Source: an uncultured Polaribacter sp. (lineage in GTDB: Bacteria > Bacteroidota > Bacteroidia > Flavobacteriales > Flavobacteriaceae). Taken from it: a DNA stretch of 64,000 nucleotides. The DNA lies in NCBI RefSeq assembly GCF_947495205.1, contig NZ_CANLXV010000010.1, forward strand, positions 62,001 through 126,000. The letters are read 5' to 3'. A program made the position numbers and the translations under genes. The notes below the pieces were generated by a model. That model did not search any database and was not told the DNA's origin. It saw only the letters and a program-made list of their open reading frames with translations. Below are positions 53,306 to 61,799 of the stretch, piece after piece; within the stretch, counting starts at the first letter, position 1; every line of letters starts with the position of its first letter.

Positions 53306-53485
53306 TTAAGAAGCTGCTTTCAGCAATATATTAGGGCATCGCTTACAATTGATGCCCTTTTTTTTGTATTTATTACAACACTTGCTTTTTGCCTTTAAAC
53401 CACAACTTGCAGCACAAGAAACATTACAAGCAACTTTTTGTTGCAATTGTATTGTTGGCGTTTGTTGTGTGTAAAAAATAATCAT
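53306..53485 (-). CDS. Small Cys-rich cationic protein
   Basis: A 59-residue protein with seven Cys, in VACNVSCAASCGL, KCCNKY and GINCKRCPN, plus many Lys. It has no membrane segment. A perfect -7 box (53503-53510) lies 17 bp upstream of the ATG, supporting expression. The Cys spacing suggests metal binding, but I recognise no family. Its stop is 1 bp from the blaR-like stop on the other strand. A decayed copy of its 3' half lies at 51212-51292, on the other side of the BlaI/BlaR pair and in the same orientation. Confidence 0.7.
   Translation of the reverse strand: MIIFYTQQTPTIQLQQKVACNVSCAASCGLKAKSKCCNKYKKKGINCKRCPNILLKAAS
53334..53365 (+). terminator. Terminator-like hairpin of the BlaR-type gene, inside an opposing gene
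   Basis: GGGCATC / GATGCCC with a 10-nt loop and eight Ts, 30 bp after the BlaR-like stop. The same bases encode GINCKRCP of the minus-strand Cys-rich protein, so the site would be used twice. The decayed copy (51240-51271) keeps the hairpin and T run. Confidence 0.6.
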
Positions 53486-53502
53486 TCTAAAAAATTATAC
53501 TG

Positions 53503-53510
53503 CAAATATA
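53503..53510 (-). promoter_or_regulatory. -7 box of the Cys-rich gene
   Basis: TATATTTG on the minus strand, full consensus match, 17 bp before the ATG at 53485. Confidence 0.55.
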
Positions 53511-53541
53511 AATCTTATTTAGAATAAATTAAAATAAAATG

Positions 53542-54123
53542 TTACTTTTTAGTCATTTTAACAAATAGCTCCATACCTTGTCTATTTGAATAAGAATTAT
53601 AACAAGGTTCCATTATAATATTTTTAAAATAAGGTTGAAAATACGCTGTATATTCTTGTTTATTGCCACCAAAAGGTGGATGATCTTCATTTAATTTCGC
53701 ATCAAACATTAACCCAACTAATTTACCTTTTGGTTTTAAAACTGAATGCATTTTAGTAGCATATTTAGACCTTAATGCTGGGTTTATGGCACAAAAAAAG
53801 GTTTGTTCAATCACCAAATCAAAGGTTTCTTCTAAATCGAAAAAATTAGCGTGAATTAAGTTTAATTCTGGAATATTAGGAACACGTTTTTTGATGTTTT
53901 TTAAAGCTATTTCTGACAAATCAACAACAAAAACATTTTTAAAACCTTTTTGAAACAAGTATTCTGCTTCGTAAGAATTGCCTCCTCCAGGAATTAAAAT
54001 TTTTAATTCTTTATTTTCTAATTGATTAAAATAGGCTTTTAATGGTGGAGAAACTTCTCCTAAATCCCAACCAATTTTGTTGTCTTTGTATTTGTTATTC
54101 CAAAAATCTGCAGATAATTCCAT
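53542..54123 (-). CDS. TPMT-family methyltransferase
   Basis: A 193-residue SAM-dependent methyltransferase of the thiopurine S-methyltransferase family. It begins FWNNKYKDNKIGWDLGEVSPPL, where the GWD/P motif is typical of the family. LKILIPGGGNSYEAEYL is the SAM loop, VFVVDLSEIALKNI the adenosine site, and FDLVIEQTFFCAINPALR the post-II region. Bacterial members methylate thiols or chalcogen compounds such as selenite and tellurite; the natural substrate here is unknown. Confidence 0.88.
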   Translation of the reverse strand: MELSADFWNNKYKDNKIGWDLGEVSPPLKAYFNQLENKELKILIPGGGNSYEAEYLFQKGFKNVFVVDLSEIALKNIKKRVPNIPELNLIHANFFDLEETFDLVIEQTFFCAINPALRSKYATKMHSVLKPKGKLVGLMFDAKLNEDHPPFGGNKQEYTAYFQPYFKNIIMEPCYNSYSNRQGMELFVKMTKK

Positions 54124-54230
54124 GTTACAAAATTATGTTTTTCTTTCTAAAAAAACCGTCTGATAAGTTAATTTAGGATTCATTTTTATCTTTTATATTC
54201 GTCTCAACTTCAATAATAATAATAATAATA

Positions 54231-54257
54231 AAGATTTCTCCACAAAGTCGAAATGAC
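54231..54257. repeat. REP-like unit of the same family as 29066-29092
   Basis: AAGATTTCTCCACAAAGT and the following nine bases match, on the opposite strand, the right arm of the inverted repeat at 29017-29094 (24 of 27). It is preceded by a short (AAT)n tract at 54212-54232. The 318-bp gap 54124-54441 consists mainly of this and the two units below. Confidence 0.65.
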
Positions 54258-54276
54258 AAGTTTTAATAGTAAGTAG

Positions 54277-54406
54277 TTCTCGATACAATTTCGATGAAAA
54301 ATCGAAATCACTCCAACTGACAATATGTTTTTACCTTCGCACTAAAATACTCAGTAAATGTCACTTCGAGTGAAATTTCTTTTTCAGAAATTTTGTATCG
54401 AGAAGC
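54277..54406. repeat. Pair of inverted REP-like units
   Basis: Unit 54277-54322 begins TTCTCGATACAA and ends TGACA. Unit 54359-54406 begins TGTCA and contains TTGTATCGAGAA (54393-54404), so they are inverted copies of each other, 36 bp apart. Each contains its own imperfect palindrome built on TTTC/GAAA. Such CACTTCGAG...TATCGAGAAG units are dispersed in flavobacterial intergenic DNA. No ORF spans the region. Confidence 0.65.
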
Positions 54407-54441
54407 TTTGTTATTCATCTAAACTTTTCTTACTAGAAAAT

Positions 54442-54735
54442 TTAACTAAACTTTTCTAAGATTGAAATTAAATCTTTTTTAGAAACCATTCCAGATTGTC
54501 TCCAGACTTGTTGTCCTTTTTTATAAAGTACAAATGTTGGCACACCTCTAACTTGAAATTTGGTAGCTATTGCTTGGTTTTTATCAACATCTATTTTAAG
54601 AATAGCTACTTTATCTGCTAAAACATCTTTTACTTCTTTTAAAATAGGACTCATGGTTTGACAAGGCCCACACCATTCTGCAAAAAAATCTACTAAAACT
54701 GGTTTGTCTTGTTGTATTATTTCTTTAAAATTCAT
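54442..54735 (-). CDS. Thioredoxin
   Basis: A 97-residue cytoplasmic thioredoxin with the redox site FFAEWCGPCQTM and cis-Pro in VRGVPTFVLYKKG. There is no signal peptide. It starts 20 bp after the stop of the Crp/Fnr-type regulator and probably shares its transcript, suggesting a redox- or stress-related pair. Confidence 0.94.
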   Translation of the reverse strand: MNFKEIIQQDKPVLVDFFAEWCGPCQTMSPILKEVKDVLADKVAILKIDVDKNQAIATKFQVRGVPTFVLYKKGQQVWRQSGMVSKKDLISILEKFS

Positions 54736-54755
54736 TGTATTTTTATTTACAAATT

Positions 54756-55388
54756 TTATAGTGTTAAAATCTTTATACTACTTCTAAATAGTTTTATCTT
54801 CCCTTCATTTTCTAACTTTTTTAGCAACCGAGAAATTACTACTCTAGAGGTATGTAAATCTTCAGAAATCTGTTTGTGCGTTGTAATTAACTCATCATTA
54901 TGTATTACCATTGCTTTGTCTTTTAAGTATTTAAAGAGACGATTTTCCATATTTAAAAAAGCAATTGTATCTACTGCTTCTAAAAGTTCTTCTACCCTAT
55001 TGTGATAACTTTCTAAAATAAAAGATTGCCATGTTTTATATTTGCTTAACCAAAGTGTCATTTTTTCTTTTGGTAATAAAATTAAAGAAACGTCTGTTTC
55101 TGCAACTGCTCTAATTTTACTTTTAGTTTGCCCCATACAGCAAGATAAAGTCATTGCACAAGTATCTCCTTTTTCTAAATAATAAAGTACTAACTCGTCT
55201 CCTTTATCATCTTCCCTTAAAATTTTTATAGCACCAGAAAGTAATAATGGCATAGACTTTATAAAATCTCCAAATTCTATAATTGTCGTATTTGCTTTAA
55301 ATTCTTTAGCAACACCTAATGTTTCTATTTCTGCTAAAAGTGCTTCTTCAAATAAATAACCAAAATTGTTTGTGAGCGCTGTGTTCAT
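54756..55388 (-). CDS. Crp/Fnr-family transcriptional regulator
   Basis: A 210-residue regulator. The cyclic-nucleotide-binding-like beta roll (25-120) has EFGDFIKSMPLLLSGAIKI. A long dimerisation helix and a C-terminal winged helix follow (LITTHKQISEDLHTSRVVISRLLKKLE, cited in parts). The Cys pair in AMTLSCCMGQTKSK sits where some family members sense redox or bind clusters, but there is no N-terminal Fnr Cys set. The thioredoxin gene is directly downstream, so a role in redox control is plausible. Confidence 0.92.
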   Translation of the reverse strand: MNTALTNNFGYLFEEALLAEIETLGVAKEFKANTTIIEFGDFIKSMPLLLSGAIKILREDDKGDELVLYYLEKGDTCAMTLSCCMGQTKSKIRAVAETDVSLILLPKEKMTLWLSKYKTWQSFILESYHNRVEELLEAVDTIAFLNMENRLFKYLKDKAMVIHNDELITTHKQISEDLHTSRVVISRLLKKLENEGKIKLFRSSIKILTL

Positions 55389-55484
55389 TTTTAAAATATT
55401 TAGAAAATTAAAAATACAGAAAAATAGTATGATCTCTTACCGTATAGAAAGCTTATTTTTAGTTAAAAAAAAACGAGTAAATAA

Positions 55485-55512
55485 AAAAACCCAAGCACAA
55501 ACTTGGGTTTTT
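55485..55512 (-). terminator. Terminator of the 44-residue membrane protein gene
   Basis: AAAAACCCAAG / CTTGGGTTTTT, 11-bp stem with a CACAAA loop, 26 bp past the minus-strand stop at 55539. On the minus strand it ends in a T run. Confidence 0.85.
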
Positions 55513-55538
55513 AAGCAACTAACAAAACTACTTACGTA

Positions 55539-55673
55539 TTAATTTACGGATTTTTTATCACTGTTCATTAACAAAAAAACTGCTATTACTAAACCTACTA
55601 CTACTAAAGCAAATGCACCAATCATAACAGTGCCATTAATCCAAGAAACTAAAGGTAAATTAAAAAAACTCAT
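55539..55673 (-). CDS. Small membrane protein, 44 residues
   Basis: Begins MSFFNLPLVSWINGTVMIGA, continues as one strongly hydrophobic helix (about 15-37, ending AVFLLMN) and ends in SDKKSVN, a charged tail. A strong terminator follows it, and the upstream region has a near-match to the -7 box. That makes a real gene likely despite its size. It lies between the regulator gene and tolC-like gene, with its own transcription unit. I recognise no function. Confidence 0.7.
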   Translation of the reverse strand: MSFFNLPLVSWINGTVMIGAFALVVVGLVIAVFLLMNSDKKSVN

Positions 55674-55735
55674 AACTATTTATAGTGTAAAAATAGCAAG
55701 TTTATATATCCTGTTTTATGATAAAAATCATGTTT

Positions 55736-57079
55736 TTAAAATTTTACATTTAAAATATCTCCACTTAACTGTAAAAGTTGTAATTCTATTAATTTGGCAT
55801 CAAATTTTGCGTTATTTAATGCTGTTTTTGCACTTACCAAATTAATTTGTGCTTGTCTAAATTCTATGGATGTTACTTGCCCCAATTTGTAGCGTTCTTG
55901 AGTTCTATCAAAGTTATTTTTGGTTGTTAAAACATTAGTTTGCTGTGCTTTTAATATAAAAAGTTGATTTTTATAATTCTCCCAAGTATTTTTTAAATTG
56001 TTAGCTATAGTTACTTTTTGTTGTTCTAATAATATTTGTTGATTTTCTAGAGCAATTTTAGCATTAGCTACTCTTGTTTTGGTTGCGCCGCCATCAAAAA
56101 TATTCCAAGATAATGTTACTCCTGCATTTAAACCATCAGAAGTAATTAAACGGGCACCAAAAGGGTTGATTAAATTCTCGTTTTCGGTTCTATTAAAACC
56201 ATAAGAAGCATTAAAATTTAAGGCTGGTAAAAAATTTGCTTTATTAATTTTAATATTGAACTCACTAATAGCAATATTTTTTTCATTTTGTAATAACAAA
56301 CTATTGTTATTCATAGTTTTTTCTTCTAATTCTTCTAAAACTAGCATTTTATTAAAATCTACGGTAGTTTCTACTTCAAAATTAACATCTTTCTCTACAC
56401 CTAAAATTACATTTAAACCACGTTTTGCGTTACTTAATTGCTGTTTTGCATTTATTAAAGTAATGCTATCATTATTTACATCTACTTCTGCATTTAACAA
56501 CTCTAATTTAGTAGACTGCCCATATTCATATTGATAAGTAGCACGTTTTAAACGTTTTTTAGAAATGGTTAATGCTTCTTTTATATTGTTTGTATTTTCT
56601 GATAAACGCGCAATTTGAAAATAGCTTGTAAACAATTGTAAGTAGATATTTTCTATAGTTTCTCTTGCTTGAACTTCAGTTAAATTATACGTTTCTTTTA
56701 ATTGTTGGTAGTTGTATTTTCTACCTAAACCATCAAAAATAGTATAATTTAAACCCAACGTAGCATTGTAACTTTTTGTGACAATACCATCTCCTGCAAT
56801 TTCTGCATCATTACCAGTTTCTCTATCTGTAAAGGTTAAACTTTGGTTGTTATTTCTATAATCTGCTCCAGAATTTAAACTAATAGTTGGTAAGTACCTA
56901 TTGTTTAATATACTTGTATTATTCTTTGCAACTTCTAAATTATTATTCGCAATTTTTACACCAAAATTATTTTCTAAAGCTATTGCTAAGGCTTGCTCTT
57001 TGGTTAAAATTTCTTGGGAAAACAGTTGAAGAGTCGTTAAAAAAACAACACAAATTAACATTATATTTTTTTGTTTCAT
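55736..57079 (-). CDS. TolC-family outer-membrane efflux protein
   Basis: A 447-residue outer-membrane channel protein of an RND exporter. Signal peptide MKQKNIMLICVVFLTTLQLF, then two related halves of long helices and short strands as in TolC (KEQALAIALENNFGVKIANNNL and a second repeat near residue 300). GLNYTIFDGLGRKY and LSWNIFDGGATKTR are the two beta-strand turn motifs typical of the family. The start at 57079 gives a normal signal peptide; an ATG at 57097 overlapping the pump gene's stop is an alternative. Confidence 0.92.
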   Translation of the reverse strand: MKQKNIMLICVVFLTTLQLFSQEILTKEQALAIALENNFGVKIANNNLEVAKNNTSILNNRYLPTISLNSGADYRNNNQSLTFTDRETGNDAEIAGDGIVTKSYNATLGLNYTIFDGLGRKYNYQQLKETYNLTEVQARETIENIYLQLFTSYFQIARLSENTNNIKEALTISKKRLKRATYQYEYGQSTKLELLNAEVDVNNDSITLINAKQQLSNAKRGLNVILGVEKDVNFEVETTVDFNKMLVLEELEEKTMNNNSLLLQNEKNIAISEFNIKINKANFLPALNFNASYGFNRTENENLINPFGARLITSDGLNAGVTLSWNIFDGGATKTRVANAKIALENQQILLEQQKVTIANNLKNTWENYKNQLFILKAQQTNVLTTKNNFDRTQERYKLGQVTSIEFRQAQINLVSAKTALNNAKFDAKLIELQLLQLSGDILNVKF

Positions 57080-57089
57080 GGTTTTTCTT

Positions 57090-60000
57090 TTAAACATCTA
57101 ATGATAAATTTGATTCCTTAGAACTTTCTATTTCTGCAGGTTCTTCTTCGTCATATTTAGATTCTATAGTAGCTCTTTCTACCTCTTCTTTGGTAATCTC
57201 ATTGCCTGTTCTTAACCATTTTATTTTTACCTTAATACTGTTAGAAACAGAAAGCATTAAAGGCAACATAATTAAAGTTAAAACTGTTGCAATAGCAATA
57301 CCATATGCAATAGAAATTGCCATTGGAATTAAGAATTGTGCTTGTCTACTTTTTTCAAAAATTAAAGGCGCTAAACCTGCAATGGTAGTTAATGTGGTTA
57401 AGAATATGGCTCTAAAACGAGATTGGCCTGCTTTTACCAAGGCTTCATCATACTTAAAACCTTCTTTTAAATAACTGTTGAATTTACCAATTAATACCAA
57501 ACCATCGTTTACCATAATACCAATTAAGGCTATAATGCCTAAAAACGATAAAATTCCGATAGAAAAACTGTGAAAATAATGCCCCCAAATAACACCAATC
57601 ATACTAAAAGGAATCATAATAATTAGTAAAATTGGCTGGCTATAAGACCTAAAGGTAAATGCAATTACAATATAAATTAACATTAAAATAATTGGTCCAA
57701 CCACATTTATAGAATCTGTAGTTTTTTTGGCTTCTCTATTTTGGCCTTCGTAAATAGGTTTTACAGTTGGGTATTTAGACAAAATTTCTGGCATAATTAC
57801 CGTTTTAATATTGTCTAAAATATCGGTTTCACTGGCAGATAAATCTTTTAAATCTGCAGTTACTTGTATTTCTCTTTTTCCTTCTAAATGATTAATGGCA
57901 ATATCTCCTCTTTCTATAACATAAGTGGCAATTTCTGCAAACGGAATTCTATTGCCAGATGGCGTAACAATGCGCATATCATCTAAATCTTTAATGGAAG
58001 ATCTGTCTTTTTTATCATAACGTACCCAAACTTTAATTTCATCTTGGCCACGTTGAAAACGTTGTGCTTGAAACCCGAAAAAACCTGCACGCACTTGTGC
58101 CATTACAGCTTGTAAATTAAGTCCTAAAACATAGGCGTTGTCTTTTAACTTTATGCGAACTTCTTTTATTCCTGCAGGATCATTATCTGCAACATCTTTT
58201 AAAACAGGGTTGTTTTCTAAAACCGTTTTCAATTCCTCTTTTACGGCTTTTAATTCTCTAATATTATTTCCTAATAAAGAAACGGCTACAGGGCTTCCAC
58301 CAAAATTACCACCAGAACCAAAAGTTAAGGTTTCTACGCCGTAAATTTTACCTACTTTTTCTTGAATTGAGTTTGTAATTTCTGGTGATGAAAAATCTCT
58401 TTCTTCACCAGGCAAAAGGTTTACCGTTAACGTTGCATTTGCACTTCCTGGACCAACCCTTTTAATTACATTTTCTACAATAGAAATATTACCTGTTTGT
58501 TTTTTACTATATTCTTTTTCTGTTAACCATACTTTTTCTTCAATTACAGAAATAATAGAATCCGTAATTTTTTCATTTGTTCCTTGTGGCATATTCAAAT
58601 TAATTTGAATACGATCACTAGCAATTCTAGGAAAAAAAGAACTCTTAACAACACCACCTCTTAATGCCGAAAAACTGATTAATAAAGTGGCTATAAACAC
58701 ACAAAAAATAAAAACTTTATTGGCTAAAGAAAACTTTAAAAATGGTACGTAATAAGCATCTCTAAATTTGCTTAAATACTTGTCTGCACCTTTATTTATT
58801 TTGCGAAAAAAAACATCTATTTTACTTTCTTTAAATAAAACGATTTTTTCACCATTTTTCTCAACAATTACTTCATTTCTATTTTCTTCAATTATAAAAA
58901 TATTGGCTTGATTAAAATCGAAATTATTAACAGAATACTCTTCATTTCTTCTTTTTAAAGCTTTAGAATGTGCAATATGTGCTGGTAAAATTACCAAAGC
59001 TTCAATTAAAGAAACGGATAGTGTTAATAAAACAATTGTAGAAACTTCACCAAAAAAACTACCAATTCTCCCATCTACAAAAAAGAAGGTAGAAAACGCA
59101 ATAATAGTGGTTAAAATGGCAGAAACAATAGGTGGTATAACTTCCATAGTACCATCTATTGCTGCCTTTATTTTAGATTTTCCTAAATCATAATAATGGT
59201 GATAAATATTTTCTCCAATAACAATACCATCATCAACCAAAATACCAATTACAATAATCATCCCAAAAAGAGACAAAACATTTATGGTAACATCAAATTG
59301 CGCCGCAAAAATAAACATTCCAAAAAAGGCTACTGGCAAACCAAAGGCTACCCAAATTGCCAATCTTAAATTTAAAAATAAAGCTAAGAAAAAGAGTACT
59401 AAAAGAATTCCTACAATTCCGTTTTCTAGCAATAATTTTGTTCTTCCGTTTAACGTAATAGAAGCATCACTAGAAACATTTAATTGTACGTTTTGTTGTT
59501 TTTGATTGAATTCGTGAATGTATTCTTTAATTTTATCTGCAGAAGAAATTAAATCTTCGTTATTGGTATTGCTTACGGTTACGTTTATGGCCAAATTGCC
59601 ATTATAATACAATCTATCTGGGTTTTCTGACCAAACATCGTTTACAGCTGCAATGTCTTTTAAACGAATAATAGTTCCATTTTGCTCTGTTCTAACAATT
59701 AAATTTTGCAATTCTACACCGTAATAAGATCTATTACTAGCACGAATTAAATAATCCTCTTCTGCCGTTTTTATATTACCACCTGTAATTAATAAATTAG
59801 AATTTCTAACTGCGTTAGAAACTTCTGCAAAAGATAAATTATAAGCGCGTAAATCGTTTTCGCGTACCGCAATTTCTATTTCTTCTTCTGGAAAACCAGA
59901 AATGGCTACTTGAGAAATACCTTCAATTCCACGAATATCATTTTCTATATTTCTAGCGTATTGTTTTAAAGATTTTAACGAAACATTGTTTCCACTAACC

Positions 60001-60422
60001 GTAAAACTAATAGTAGGTCTTACACTTTCTACTTTTGCAATTACAGCAGGCTCCATACCCGATGGAAAAGAGGGAACTCTGTCTACAGCGTTTTTAACAT
60101 CAGACAAAACAACATCTATATTTTTACCCTTTTCTACTTCTACATTTACATTGGCACTATTTTCTCTAGAAACAGAAGTCACTCTTTCTACCCCAACAAT
60201 TCCTTTTAAATTGTCTTCTATTTTTAGCACAACACCTTCTTCCATTTCTGCAGGAGAAGCTCCAGGATACACTAAAGATATTTGTATTAATTGAGAATCT
60301 ACCAAAGGAAAAAAGGAAGATTTCATGCTAATAGCACCCACTGCACCAAAAATTATAAATGCTAAAATCATAACATTTACGGCAACAGGATATTTTATAA
60401 AATAGGTAATTATTTTTTTCAT
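57090..60422 (-). CDS. RND efflux pump, inner-membrane permease
   Basis: An 1110-residue proton-driven pump of the AcrB/MexB superfamily. It has twelve membrane helices in the usual 1+5, 1+5 layout and two periplasmic porter regions. MNVMILAFIIFGAVGAISMKSSFFP-like N-terminus (cited in part) is followed by VYPGASPAEMEEGVVLKIED. The proton-relay Asp pair is in IVIGILVDDGIVIGENI (helix 4). GIIALIGIMVNDGLVLIGKF lies in the second half. A soluble insert (about 490-550) separates the halves. Substrate cannot be predicted. It lies 46 bp after the adaptor gene. Confidence 0.94.
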   Translation of the reverse strand: MKKIITYFIKYPVAVNVMILAFIIFGAVGAISMKSSFFPLVDSQLIQISLVYPGASPAEMEEGVVLKIEDNLKGIVGVERVTSVSRENSANVNVEVEKGKNIDVVLSDVKNAVDRVPSFPSGMEPAVIAKVESVRPTISFTVSGNNVSLKSLKQYARNIENDIRGIEGISQVAISGFPEEEIEIAVRENDLRAYNLSFAEVSNAVRNSNLLITGGNIKTAEEDYLIRASNRSYYGVELQNLIVRTEQNGTIIRLKDIAAVNDVWSENPDRLYYNGNLAINVTVSNTNNEDLISSADKIKEYIHEFNQKQQNVQLNVSSDASITLNGRTKLLLENGIVGILLVLFFLALFLNLRLAIWVAFGLPVAFFGMFIFAAQFDVTINVLSLFGMIIVIGILVDDGIVIGENIYHHYYDLGKSKIKAAIDGTMEVIPPIVSAILTTIIAFSTFFFVDGRIGSFFGEVSTIVLLTLSVSLIEALVILPAHIAHSKALKRRNEEYSVNNFDFNQANIFIIEENRNEVIVEKNGEKIVLFKESKIDVFFRKINKGADKYLSKFRDAYYVPFLKFSLANKVFIFCVFIATLLISFSALRGGVVKSSFFPRIASDRIQINLNMPQGTNEKITDSIISVIEEKVWLTEKEYSKKQTGNISIVENVIKRVGPGSANATLTVNLLPGEERDFSSPEITNSIQEKVGKIYGVETLTFGSGGNFGGSPVAVSLLGNNIRELKAVKEELKTVLENNPVLKDVADNDPAGIKEVRIKLKDNAYVLGLNLQAVMAQVRAGFFGFQAQRFQRGQDEIKVWVRYDKKDRSSIKDLDDMRIVTPSGNRIPFAEIATYVIERGDIAINHLEGKREIQVTADLKDLSASETDILDNIKTVIMPEILSKYPTVKPIYEGQNREAKKTTDSINVVGPIILMLIYIVIAFTFRSYSQPILLIIMIPFSMIGVIWGHYFHSFSIGILSFLGIIALIGIMVNDGLVLIGKFNSYLKEGFKYDEALVKAGQSRFRAIFLTTLTTIAGLAPLIFEKSRQAQFLIPMAISIAYGIAIATVLTLIMLPLMLSVSNSIKVKIKWLRTGNEITKEEVERATIESKYDEEEPAEIESSKESNLSLDV

Positions 60423-60468
60423 TTTGTAGTGAGTTTTATGGTGTTGTAGTATTTACAACGTTCAATAA

Positions 60469-61584
60469 CTACTTCTTTTTACTAATTTTAACTACCATAC
60501 CTGTAAATGCTCCTGGTAAAGGTTGTGTTAAAATTTTATCTGTATTTTGCAATCCTTTTACAACCACATTTTCTGCACCAAAATAAACAGGATTTATTTC
60601 TTTTAAGGTTAAAATGCTGTCCTTTTCTACGGTATAAACGGCTTTATTATCTACCAATAATTTTCTAGAAATTTTAATGGCATCACTTTCTGCTTTTGCT
60701 ACCAAATTGGCTTCTAAAAACATCCCTTCTTTTAAATCTGGATGTTTTACATCTATAAAAGCTTGTATGGTTTGCGATACTTGGTTTACTCTACCATTTA
60801 CTCTTACAACTTTACCTGTATAACTTTTTGTTTTTTCTAAGTTGGTTAATTTAACAGCATTACCCACTTTTAGTAAATCTGCAAAGGTTGCATTTAAAGA
60901 AACTTCCATTTCATAAATACTTGGATCTATAAACTCTCCCAATTTTTGACCAGCCCTAACCAAAGTTCCTGGTGTAACCAAAGCTTCTGTTAAAATACCT
61001 GTATAAGGTGCTTTAATGTTGTGTTTAGAAAAACGAACTTCTAAATTTTTAACGTTATAATATGCAGTTAAAATACCTCTGCCAGAAATAAAATACTTTT
61101 CTTTATCTGTTATAAACGTTGGTAATTTGGGTACACTTTTATTTAAATTAAAGCTTTTTAAATAGCTTTCCCATTTTAGAAATTCGTTAGGATAATCTAA
61201 ACGAATATCTGGCATAATGGCTGTAATTAAGTTGTATAAATTGCTTTTTTGAGATTGTAAACTTGCATAAAATTCATCGCTATTAATACTTAATAACGTT
61301 TGCCCTTTGTAATACGTAGCTCCTGCTTTAAAAGGTTTCTTGGCCGTTTTTAAAATACCTTGGACTTCAGAAAATATGGCAATTTTATTTTTTGCAACTA
61401 AATTACCACTCGCCGTTAAAATAATAGGAATTTCTGTATTCACAACATTTTCTACAAAAACAGTTTTAATTTGCTTTTTAAATGTTGGTCTGGGTTTGTT
61501 ATTTTTTTCAACTAAAATATTACCAAAATACACAGCAGCTACAATGGTTAAAACTCCCAATACTGCTAAAATTATTTTTCTCAT
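60469..61584 (-). CDS. RND efflux periplasmic adaptor
   Basis: A 371-residue membrane-fusion protein. An N-terminal membrane anchor (3-22) precedes the lipoyl-like halves (ASGNLVAKNKIAIFSEVQGIL and IKAPYTGILTEALVTPGTLV, about 60 and 195). A short helical hairpin (90-170), the beta-barrel (225-290) and a membrane-proximal domain follow. It lacks a lipobox. It is first in the operon adaptor, pump, TolC-type protein, which together form a tripartite exporter across both membranes. Confidence 0.93.
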   Translation of the reverse strand: MRKIILAVLGVLTIVAAVYFGNILVEKNNKPRPTFKKQIKTVFVENVVNTEIPIILTASGNLVAKNKIAIFSEVQGILKTAKKPFKAGATYYKGQTLLSINSDEFYASLQSQKSNLYNLITAIMPDIRLDYPNEFLKWESYLKSFNLNKSVPKLPTFITDKEKYFISGRGILTAYYNVKNLEVRFSKHNIKAPYTGILTEALVTPGTLVRAGQKLGEFIDPSIYEMEVSLNATFADLLKVGNAVKLTNLEKTKSYTGKVVRVNGRVNQVSQTIQAFIDVKHPDLKEGMFLEANLVAKAESDAIKISRKLLVDNKAVYTVEKDSILTLKEINPVYFGAENVVVKGLQNTDKILTQPLPGAFTGMVVKISKKK

Positions 61585-61640
61585 AATGAATTGATTGTGC
61601 CTTTTTAGTACAAAACGAAGGCGCTTTAGAAATGTGAGTA

Positions 61641-61648
61641 CAAAGATA
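61641..61648 (-). promoter_or_regulatory. -7 box of the RND efflux operon
   Basis: TATCTTTG on the minus strand, full consensus match, 56 bp upstream of the adaptor ATG. This gives a leader of about 50 nt, longer than those of the other genes here. Confidence 0.5.
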
Positions 61649-61799
61649 CTTTTTCACAATAACCTTAGTAGTTTTAGCTGCTACAACTTTGTTAAATATA
61701 TGTTATAATTGGGTTTTCATAGAATCGTTACCTTTAATCTTATTTTTTTAGCGACCTTTATAGCCTAAAAAAAATCTGAGAAATAATTCGGTTTTATAC

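Noticed and set aside
54212..54232. (AAT)n tract as a phase-variation repeat
   Set aside because: It is short and lies in an intergenic repeat region, not in a gene or a recognisable promoter.
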